Shown: in pieces, positions 1 through 5,695 of the stretch | Layout of the letters: each line of letters starts with the position of its first letter | Position numbering within the stretch: the first letter of the stretch is position 1 | Assembly: GCA_036556965.1 (NCBI GenBank) | Contig: DATBIO010000231.1 | Coordinates: 1 to 11,824, forward strand | From: DATBIO01 sp036556965 | GTDB lineage: Bacteria; Acidobacteriota; Vicinamibacteria; Fen-336 | Direction: 5' to 3' | DNA length: 11,824 nucleotides | Position numbers and translations under genes: made by a program | Notes under the pieces: model-generated | What the model was told of the DNA's origin: nothing | Seen by the model: only the letters and a program-made list of their open reading frames with translations | Databases searched by the model: none

Positions 1-695
1 GCGAAGAGCAGCGTGCCCGCCTTCTCCATGTCGTAGAGGCGGTGCACGCCGGTGGTGGTCTCCTCGCTGACCCCCTTGCACTCCGCGGCCACCTTCCGCC
101 AGCGGTCGGGGGTCTCCTTCTGCAGGCGGGCGAGCAGGCGCAGGATGATGGCGTACTCCTCGCTGTCCGCGGCCGTGGGCTCGGGCACGCGGCCCGCCTT
201 CTCGAACTCCAGGCCCTTGTGCAGGAGCAGGGTGGCGTCTCCCCCGTCGTCCACGATCTGGGTGGGGCCCCTGCCCCCGCCGAAGTCGAGGCCGCGCGCG
301 GTGAAGTCCCAGTACTCCTCGAGCGACTCGCCCTTGTAGGCGAACACGGGCACCCCGCGCGGCTCCGCCGTGGTGCCCTCGGTGCCCACCGCCACCGCCG
401 CCGCCGCGTGGTCCTGCGTCGAGAAGATGTTGCAGGAGACCCAGCGCACGTCCGCCCCCAGCGCCTTCAGGGTCTCGATGAGGACCGCGGTCTGGATGGT
501 CATGTGCAGGCTGCCCGTGATGCGCTGTCCCTTCAGGGGCTGGGCGGCCGCGTAGTCGCGGCGCAGGGCCATGAGCCCGGGCATCTCCTGCTCCGCGAGC
601 AGGATCTCCTTGCGGCCCCACTCCGCGAGGCCGATGTCGGCGACCGTAAACTCGAGCGTCCCGCGACCCGCGGGGGCGTTCACCAGGGTGGTCAT
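1..695 (-). CDS. ahcY: Adenosylhomocysteinase (SAH hydrolase), N-terminal part, cut by the window edge
   Basis: This is a cytoplasmic NAD-dependent enzyme that splits S-adenosylhomocysteine into adenosine and homocysteine, relieving product inhibition of methyltransferases. About 231 residues are visible, roughly the first half; the NAD-binding Rossmann domain lies beyond base 1. Family landmarks are the substrate-binding GSLHMTIQTAVLIETL at residues 61-76, SCNIFSTQDHAAAA at 87-100 with the conserved Asp-His, IVDDGGD at 147-153, and SEETTTGV at 210-217 with the conserved Glu. The ATG at 695 is preceded by a good GGAGAG ribosome binding site (bases 701-706, 5-nt spacing). The start overlaps the stop of the upstream regulator gene as ATGA, so the two are very probably co-transcribed and translationally coupled. 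The identification is near certain. The only limit is the truncation at the window edge. Confidence 0.97.
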   Translation of the reverse strand, partial: MTTLVNAPAGRGTLEFTVADIGLAEWGRKEILLAEQEMPGLMALRRDYAAAQPLKGQRITGSLHMTIQTAVLIETLKALGADVRWVSCNIFSTQDHAAAAVAVGTEGTTAEPRGVPVFAYKGESLEEYWDFTARGLDFGGGRGPTQIVDDGGDATLLLHKGLEFEKAGRVPEPTAADSEEYAIILRLLARLQKETPDRWRKVAAECKGVSEETTTGVHRLYDMEKAGTLLF

Positions 696-1684
696 CTGCT
701 CTCTCCTTTTTTCTTGTCGCGCGCGGGCCGCCGGCCGGCGGCCAGGACCAGGGCCGGGCCCTTGGCCTGCGGCTCGGGGGCCAGCGGCTGGCAGCGCACG
801 CCTTCCAGCCCCGCCCCCGCCATGAGCTCCGCCAGCTCCGCCGTCTCGAAGCCGGGCCGGACCTGCTCCATCTCGCGCTGGAAGTCGTCGCGGTCGTGGT
901 GCAGCAGGTCCACCACCACCAGGCGCCCCCCCGGGCGCAGGATGCGCGCCGCCTCCGCGAGGACGGCGGCGGGGTCGGGCACGTAGGTCAGGGCCAGCAG
1001 GAGGAGGGCGCCGTCGCAGGTCCCGCTCTCCACGGGCAGCTCCTCGAGGTCGCCCCGGCGCAGGTCCACGTTCCCGTGCCCCGCCACCCGCCGCCGCGCC
1101 GCCTTGAGCATGCTGGCGGACTGGTCCACGCCGATCACGCGCGCCACGTGGGGGGCGAGGGCCGCGGCCACCGCCCCCGTGCCGCAGCCCAGGTCGGCCA
1201 CCGTCCACTCCCCCGGCAGCAGCGCGGCCAGGGCCGCCTCCTGGAAGGCGCGGCCGTAGAGCTCGGCGCGCAGGCGGTCCCACTGCGAGGCCGCCCCCGC
1301 GAAGAAGGCCTGCGCGGAGGGGCGCTGGGCCAGCCGCCGCCGCAGCCGCAGCTCGTCGTGGCGCAGGGAGGGCCAGCTCGCCGTCTGCTCGCGCGCCCAC
1401 TGCCACAGCCGGCGCGCCACCGCGTCCTCGTCCCCCGCCATGCGGTAGAGGTTGTTGGTGCGCTGGGCGCGGCTGGCCACCCAGCCCTGGTCGGCCAGGA
1501 TCTTGAGGTGCCGGCTCACCGTGGACTGCGGGAGCTGGACGATGTCCACCAGCTCCGCCACCCCCAGCTCGTGCTTCTCGAGCAGGCGCAGCAGGCGCAG
1601 GCGGGTGGGGTCGGCCAGGGTCTCCATCCAGGCGATGGCCTCTTCCGGGCTCCGCGCGGGGGCGACGAGGGGGGTGACAGCCAT
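692..1684 (-). CDS. sahR: ArsR-family winged-helix regulator fused to a SAM-dependent methyltransferase domain (SahR-like)
   Basis: The protein has 330 residues. Residues about 14-85 form an ArsR winged helix-turn-helix: ADPTRLRLLRLL, then the recognition helix around LPQSTVSRHLKIL (51-63) and the wing NNLYRMAG. Residues about 150-315 form a class I methyltransferase fold with motif I VADLGCGTG (162-170), the acidic end of strand 2 GVDQS (185-189), and RILRPGGRLVVVDL (247-260). Known ArsR proteins of this architecture next to ahcY are the SahR type, which respond to SAH and control methionine/SAM-cycle genes in Proteobacteria. The direct junction with ahcY (ATGA) and nearby metK fit this. The ArsR metal-binding Cys pattern is absent, arguing against a metal sensor. 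I chose the ATG at 1684; an in-frame TTG at 1690 would add two residues, and neither has a strong Shine-Dalgarno. Family assignment is firm; the SAH ligand is inferred from context. Confidence 0.88.
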   Translation of the reverse strand: MAVTPLVAPARSPEEAIAWMETLADPTRLRLLRLLEKHELGVAELVDIVQLPQSTVSRHLKILADQGWVASRAQRTNNLYRMAGDEDAVARRLWQWAREQTASWPSLRHDELRLRRRLAQRPSAQAFFAGAASQWDRLRAELYGRAFQEAALAALLPGEWTVADLGCGTGAVAAALAPHVARVIGVDQSASMLKAARRRVAGHGNVDLRRGDLEELPVESGTCDGALLLLALTYVPDPAAVLAEAARILRPGGRLVVVDLLHHDRDDFQREMEQVRPGFETAELAELMAGAGLEGVRCQPLAPEPQAKGPALVLAAGRRPARDKKKGESR

Positions 1685-1706
1685 CAGCAAATCCGGATCA
1701 AAGGAT
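1683..1706. promoter_or_regulatory. Candidate operator for the SahR-like regulator (interrupted palindrome)
   Basis: This 24-base interrupted palindrome has the form ATC-N5-ATCCGGAT-N5-GAT, with the perfect 8-bp core at 1691-1698. It overlaps the -10 hexamer, the expected transcription start and the sahR start codon. A bound dimer would therefore block RNA polymerase and give negative autoregulation. The position is typical for ArsR-family repressors. That this palindrome is the actual binding site is inference. Confidence 0.45.
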
Positions 1707-1730
1707 AGAGCTTGGGGGCGGCCGTGTCAA
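1702..1730 (-). promoter_or_regulatory. Sigma-70-type promoter of sahR-ahcY
   Basis: Reading the minus strand, there is a perfect -35 TTGACA (1725-1730), a 17-nt spacer and a -10 TATCCT (1702-1707). The expected start is near 1695, giving a leader of only about 11 nt to the ATG at 1684. The -35 overlaps the last bases of the upstream PHP gene, so sahR-ahcY can be transcribed independently of metK. Such AT-rich hexamers stand out in this G+C-rich window. Confidence 0.7.
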
Positions 1731-3394
1731 TAGGCGCCCAGGCCCTCCAGCCAGATGCGGCCCTTGGTGCCCGGGGGCACCGCCTTCTCGTCGAGCACGA
1801 AGACGAGCTGGCGCACGGCGTCCAGGTCCAGCCGCCCGTCGCTGCGGGGGTTCAAGGAGCGCAGGCGGGCGAAGGGCACGCCCACCCGCTGCCACTCGGG
1901 GGAGGTGCGCACGGAGGCGAACCACCATTCCGTGCCCTCGTCCGCGGAGGCCGGGTTCGCGTCCCGCACCTGCACCCACAGCCGGTACGCGCCGTCCGCC
2001 CTGAGGTCGAAGACCAGCCCCTGGCGGCCGGCCAGGCTCCGCGGCGTCCGGTCCACCAGCGCGCACCACACGTGGGGCCGGCCCGCGCCGGGGGTCCCCA
2101 GGCGGAAGTCGAGGACGGCGGCGGCGCTGCCGTCGCGCCCCGCCCCCGGGGCCACTACCGCCTCCGCCATGGCCGAGGACGGGTCGTGCTCGGCGTGGAA
2201 GGCGGTGGGGCCGTCGAAGGAGTCGAGGACCAGGGCGGGGGCCGGGGGCGGCTCCGCGGCCGGCCACTGCGCGGCCGCCTCCCGCCGCGCCGCCTCCGCG
2301 GCGTCGAAGACGTAGATCGGGTTGGAGAGCAGCCACGGCGCCGCCCAGCCGTCGAGCCGGACCTCGACCCGGTAGACGCCGCGGGCGGGGGCGCGCAGCG
2401 CCACCGCGCCCTCCCCCGCCGCCACCTCGGCGCCGTCCCGCAGCAGGCGCACGCGCGCCCCCGCGGGCAGGGCGCCCCCCGCGGCCAGGACCAAGCCCGG
2501 GGACGCCGCCACCGTGTCGCCCATGGTCGCGCGGCGTCCCTCCGCCTCCGCCGTGAAGGCGAACCCTCCGCCGGGGGCCAACGCCTCCACCGCGACCCAG
2601 GACCGGCCCGCGGCCAGGGCCTCCACCACCGCGCGGCCGTCGTCGCCCCGCGGGGGGAGCAGCACGTGGTCCTGCACGAGGCGGAACGCGGCCTCGTAGG
2701 AGGGCACGGGCAGGGCGAGGCCCCCGACCACCGTGCGGCCGTGCGCGTCGGCGCCGCCGAGGCCCGGCGCCGGCCGACGCGCCAGCAGCCGGTCCCACTG
2801 GCGCAGGGCCTCGTCCTGCGGGGTCAGGCTGAGGAGCAGCGCGTAGGCAGGGTTGAAGGGATAGAGGAGCGCGCTGCGCAGGAGGCGGGGCGCGCCCGCC
2901 GTGCGCCAGACGGTGTCGCCGTTCACCAGCTCCACGCCCCAGGGTCCGGGCAGCTCCCACCGCGTCCAGCGCAGGTCCGCCCTGGGGCTGGAGGGGTGAG
3001 CCGCGAACGCGAACCCGCCGAGGTGGCGGACGTCGTCCAGGCCCTCGAGCGCCCCCCCCGAGAACTCGAACGTGGGGGCGCGGATGCCGAGGCCGAGGAG
3101 GTGGCCGGCGGTGGTGGACAGCTCGGAGCCCACGAGCACGCGCACGCCCTCGAGCAGGCCCTCGCGCGGCTTGGCGGCGGCGTTCTCGTGGTCGGTGACG
3201 ACCACGAAGTCCAGGCCCGCACGGCGGGCCGCCCGCGCCACCTCCTCCACGGTGCCCCCCCCGTCGGAGTGGACGGTGTGCACGTGGACGACGCCGCGCA
3301 GGCGCCGGAAGCCGTCCGCGGGAGGGGACCCGGCGACGGCCTGCGGGCGGAAGAGGAGGGCGCGCAGGCCGAAGGCCAGGTACAGCACGCCCAA
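1727..3394 (-). CDS. Membrane-anchored PHP-domain metal-dependent phosphoesterase with C-terminal CBM11/CIA30-like domain
   Basis: The protein has about 555 residues from the TTG used here. A hydrophobic N-terminal stretch (GVLYLAFGL) suggests a signal anchor. The PHP metal-site motifs follow in order: HVHTVHSDG (37-45), VTDHEN (66-71), SEL and GHLLGLG (90-92, 97-103), AAHPSSP (131-137) and GADAHG (214-219), so a metal-dependent hydrolase is likely intact. A middle beta-rich segment (about 290-365) ends in SNPIYV, common in this family. Residues about 385-555 resemble a CBM11/CIA30 beta-sandwich: VLDSFDG at the start, VPFARL, and DLDAVRQLVFVLD near the end. The substrate is unknown; an extracytoplasmic phosphoester or glycan-linked substrate is only a guess. 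It follows metK directly. No ATG is available. A CTG at 3451 overlapping the metK stop would add a positively charged leader before the membrane segment and may be the true start; a GTG at 3388 is another option. Confidence 0.85.
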   Translation of the reverse strand: MGVLYLAFGLRALLFRPQAVAGSPPADGFRRLRGVVHVHTVHSDGGGTVEEVARAARRAGLDFVVVTDHENAAAKPREGLLEGVRVLVGSELSTTAGHLLGLGIRAPTFEFSGGALEGLDDVRHLGGFAFAAHPSSPRADLRWTRWELPGPWGVELVNGDTVWRTAGAPRLLRSALLYPFNPAYALLLSLTPQDEALRQWDRLLARRPAPGLGGADAHGRTVVGGLALPVPSYEAAFRLVQDHVLLPPRGDDGRAVVEALAAGRSWVAVEALAPGGGFAFTAEAEGRRATMGDTVAASPGLVLAAGGALPAGARVRLLRDGAEVAAGEGAVALRAPARGVYRVEVRLDGWAAPWLLSNPIYVFDAAEAARREAAAQWPAAEPPPAPALVLDSFDGPTAFHAEHDPSSAMAEAVVAPGAGRDGSAAAVLDFRLGTPGAGRPHVWCALVDRTPRSLAGRQGLVFDLRADGAYRLWVQVRDANPASADEGTEWWFASVRTSPEWQRVGVPFARLRSLNPRSDGRLDLDAVRQLVFVLDEKAVPPGTKGRIWLEGLGAY

Positions 3395-3447
3395 CCCGAG
3401 CGCGGCCGCCCGTCCGGGACGGCGCCGCGCCCAGCCCGCCCGCGTCT

Positions 3448-4599
3448 TCAGCGCCGCACGAAGCTGCGCAGGGCGTCGGCCTTGTCGGTGCGCTCCCAGG
3501 TGAACTCGGGCTCGTTGCGCCCGAAGTGGCCGTAGGCCGCGGTCTTCTTGTAGATGGGGCGGCGGAGGCTCAGGTACTCGATGATGCCGGCGGGGGTCAG
3601 GGGGAAGATCTCGCGGATGGCCTCCACCATCTTCGGCTCCTCGACCTTGCCCGTGCCGAAGGTGTCCACCATGATCGAGACCGGCTCGGGGACGCCGATG
3701 GCGTAGGCGATCTGGATCTCGAGCTTCTCGGCCAGGCCCGCGGCCACGATGTTCTTGGCGATGTGGCGCGACATGTAGGAGGCCGAGCGGTCCACCTTCG
3801 TGGGGTCCTTGCCCGAGAAGGCGCCCCCGCCGTGGCTGCCCACCCCGCCGTAGGTGTCCACGATGATCTTGCGCCCGGTGAGCCCGCAGTCGCCCTGGGG
3901 CCCGCCCACCACGAAGCGGCCGGTGGGGTTGATGAAGTACTTGGTCTTGGAGTCGAGGAGGCTGGGGGGCACCACGGCGTGGATGACCTTCTCCAGGATG
4001 TCCTCGCGCACCGTCTCCGTCTTGACCAGCGAGCTGTGCTGGGCGGAGACGATCACCGCCTCCACGCGCACCGGCCGGTCGCCCTCGTACTCCACGGTCA
4101 CCTGGCTCTTCCCGTCCGGGCGGAGGTAGTCGAGGATCTCGTCCTTGCGCACCTGGCTCAGGCGCCGGGTCAGCTTGTGGGCGAGCATGATGGGCAGCGG
4201 CATCAGCTCTTCCGTCTCGCTGCACGCGTAGCCGAACATCAGGCCCTGGTCCCCCGCCCCCCCCGGGTCCACGCCCATGGCGATGTCGGGCGACTGCTCG
4301 TGGATGGCGGAGATGACGGCGCACGTCTCGTAGTCGAAGCCGTACTTGGCGCGCGTGTAGCCGACGCCCTTGATGGTCTCGCGCACGATGCCGGGCAGGT
4401 CGGCGTAGGCCTTGGTCGTGATCTCGCCGGCGATGAAGGCGAGGCCGGTGGTGACCACCGTCTCGCACGCCACGCGGCTCATGGGGTCTTCCCCGATGAG
4501 GGCGTCGAGCACGGCGTCCGAGATCTGGTCCGCGATCTTGTCGGGGTGCCCCTCCGTCACCGACTCCGACGTGAAGAGGTGGCGTCCGTTCTTGGCCAT
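3448..4599 (-). CDS. metK: S-adenosylmethionine synthetase (methionine adenosyltransferase)
   Basis: This cytoplasmic enzyme makes SAM from ATP and methionine, with loss of phosphate and pyrophosphate. It has 383 residues, the usual bacterial length. The start FTSESVTEGHPDKIADQISD contains the conserved ATP-binding His-Pro-Asp-Lys. Signature 1 GAGDQGLMFGYA is at 114-125 and the phosphate-binding signature 2 GGGAFSGKD at 257-265. The ATG at 4599 has GAGGAG at 4611-4616, 11 nt upstream, a slightly long spacing. A 137-base leader with two hairpins separates it from xerD. It stands one gene away from the sahR-ahcY pair on the same strand, so genes for SAM synthesis and SAH removal lie together. 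No copy of the sahR operator core (ATCCGGAT) is visible upstream of metK, so I cannot show that it belongs to the same regulon. Confidence 0.98.
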   Translation of the reverse strand: MAKNGRHLFTSESVTEGHPDKIADQISDAVLDALIGEDPMSRVACETVVTTGLAFIAGEITTKAYADLPGIVRETIKGVGYTRAKYGFDYETCAVISAIHEQSPDIAMGVDPGGAGDQGLMFGYACSETEELMPLPIMLAHKLTRRLSQVRKDEILDYLRPDGKSQVTVEYEGDRPVRVEAVIVSAQHSSLVKTETVREDILEKVIHAVVPPSLLDSKTKYFINPTGRFVVGGPQGDCGLTGRKIIVDTYGGVGSHGGGAFSGKDPTKVDRSASYMSRHIAKNIVAAGLAEKLEIQIAYAIGVPEPVSIMVDTFGTGKVEEPKMVEAIREIFPLTPAGIIEYLSLRRPIYKKTAAYGHFGRNEPEFTWERTDKADALRSFVRR

Positions 4600-4619
4600 C
4601 TGCGCGCTTGCTCCTCTGT

Positions 4620-4639
4620 GCGGCCGCCCGAAAGGCCGC
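4620..4639 (-). promoter_or_regulatory. Hairpin in the metK leader, abutting the ribosome binding site
   Basis: On the minus strand a 6-bp stem GCGGCC/GGCCGC closes an 8-nt loop TTTCGGGC. It ends three bases before the metK Shine-Dalgarno. There is no U-tract after it, so it is not a standard terminator of xerD. It could influence translation initiation of metK. A nearly identical hairpin lies downstream of rpsT (9415-9434). The function is unknown. Confidence 0.4.
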
Positions 4640-4672
4640 TCAAAAGCCGGTAGGGTACCACAGGCGCTGGTT

Positions 4673-4690
4673 GCGGGCCGCCCGGCCCGC
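4673..4690 (-). other. GC-rich hairpin between xerD and metK
   Basis: A perfect 7-bp stem GCGGGCC/GGCCCGC closes a GGGC tetraloop. It lies 47 bases beyond the xerD stop and 73 bases before the metK start. No U-tract follows. It may be a weak or Rho-assisted terminator for xerD, or part of a structured metK leader. I do not recognise a known SAM or SAH riboswitch core here. Confidence 0.35.
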
Positions 4691-4730
4691 GGAAGGCGCA
4701 GCGCGTCCGCGAGTTACGAGGAGGGCGGTG

Positions 4731-4795
4731 CGCACGTCACGCGCGCGGATGGTACTTGTCGTAGACCTGACGAAGGCGCTCGCGCGTGACGTGCG
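4731..4795. repeat. 15-bp perfect inverted repeat across the end of xerD
   Basis: The arm CGCACGTCACGCGCG (4731-4745) is exactly reverse-complementary to 4781-4795, with a 35-base spacer. The right arm encodes the THVTRE region just after the catalytic Tyr of XerD. The left arm spans the xerD stop codon. In the transcript this forms a long stem-loop around the stop. It has no U-tract on the minus strand, so it could be a 3'-end stabiliser, a Rho-dependent stop signal or a protein-binding site. Confidence 0.7.
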
Positions 4796-5693
4796 TATAG
4801 ATCTGGGTGGTGCTGATGTCCGAGTGTCCCAACATCGCCTGGAGCGCGCGCAGGTCGGCCCCCCGCTCCAGCAGGTGGGTGGCGAAGGAGTGGCGCAGCA
4901 CGTGCGGGGTCAGGATGTCGGCCACGCCCGCGGCCAGCGCGTGGCGCCGCACCAGGCCCCACAGGCCCATGCGCGAGAGCCCGCTCCCGCGGCCGCTCAC
5001 GAACAGGAGGGGCGAGCTCCTGCCCCGCCGGGCCGGCCGCTCCATGAGCCGGGGCCGGCCAAGGTCGAGGTAGCGCCGCACCCACTGCTGCGCCTCCTCC
5101 CCCAGGGGCACCAGGCGCTCCTTGCGACCCTTGCCGAAGCAGGTGACGAGGCCGACCTCCAGGTCCACGTCGCGCGCGCGCAGCGAGATCAGCTCGGAGA
5201 CGCGCAGCCCGGTGGCGTAGAGGACCTCGAGGATGGCGCGGTCGCGCAGGCCCAGGGGCTGGCCGACGTCGGGGGCGGCGAGCAGGTCCTCGACCTGCGA
5301 GGGCGTGAGGAAGCGCGGCAGGGCGGTGAAGGCGCGCGGCGTCCGGAGGTTCTCGGTGGGGTCGCTCTCCAGCCGTCCCTCGCGCACCGCGAAGCGGTAC
5401 AGCCCCCGCACGCCGTGGACGGCGCGCGCCACCGACCGCGGCGACAGGCCGTCCCTGCGCAGCGCGCCGAGGAAGTCCGCCATGTCGCGATGGCTCAGGG
5501 CCAGGACCCCGCGCCGCCGCGCGCGGGCGAAGGCGCCCAGCCGGCCGAGGTCGTGGCCGTAGGCCGCGATGGAGTTCTGGGCCAGGTTGCGCTCGACGCG
5601 CAGGTGGTCGAGGTACTCCCGCACGATGGGCTCGGGAGCGGGGGCCCCGCCGCTCCCGCCGGGGGCGGGAGGGGAATAGACTCCAGCCTTCAC
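4737..5693 (-). CDS. xerD: Tyrosine recombinase XerD (dif-site chromosome dimer resolution)
   Basis: This 318-residue site-specific recombinase, with XerC and FtsK, resolves chromosome dimers at dif near the division septum. The N-terminal SAM-like DNA-binding domain spans about 22-107 (REYLDHLRVERNLAQNSIAAY). The catalytic domain has the full set of residues: Arg164 (ATGLRVSEL), Lys188 (GKGRKER), His264 and Arg267 (HVLRHSFATH), His290 (LGHSDISTTQIY) and nucleophile Tyr299. The ending YDKYHPRA is typical of XerD rather than XerC. I chose the GTG at 5693, two bases from the divergent permease start. An ATG at 5729 would overlap that gene by 34 bases, and a GTG at 5624 would give a shorter protein beginning next to the conserved REYLDHL. 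None has a good ribosome binding site. A mobile-element integrase is unlikely given the housekeeping neighbours and absence of att-like repeats. Confidence 0.93.
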   Translation of the reverse strand: MKAGVYSPPAPGGSGGAPAPEPIVREYLDHLRVERNLAQNSIAAYGHDLGRLGAFARARRRGVLALSHRDMADFLGALRRDGLSPRSVARAVHGVRGLYRFAVREGRLESDPTENLRTPRAFTALPRFLTPSQVEDLLAAPDVGQPLGLRDRAILEVLYATGLRVSELISLRARDVDLEVGLVTCFGKGRKERLVPLGEEAQQWVRRYLDLGRPRLMERPARRGRSSPLLFVSGRGSGLSRMGLWGLVRRHALAAGVADILTPHVLRHSFATHLLERGADLRALQAMLGHSDISTTQIYTHVTRERLRQVYDKYHPRA

Positions 5694-5695
5694 GC

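Noticed and set aside
701..715. A run of six A (minus strand) near the end of sahR as a frameshift site
   Set aside because: The phase does not give a slippery heptamer in the sahR frame and the run simply precedes the ahcY ribosome binding site. Stop-start coupling explains the junction.
1712..3535. A 607-codon plus-strand frame opposite the PHP gene
   Set aside because: Biased composition and no motif; the minus-strand PHP frame carries all metal-site motifs.
3455..4468. Upstream extension of the PHP frame through metK
   Set aside because: The frame is open but only as an out-of-frame reading of metK; the residues are Arg/Gly/His-rich shadow sequence and no usable start near the metK end was found upstream of 3451.
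4600..4736. A known SAM or SAH riboswitch upstream of metK
   Set aside because: I could not match any conserved riboswitch core by eye; only two simple hairpins are visible.
4737..5693. xerD as the integrase of a mobile element
   Set aside because: XerD-type C terminus, housekeeping neighbours, no tRNA, no direct att-like repeats and no other mobile-element gene.
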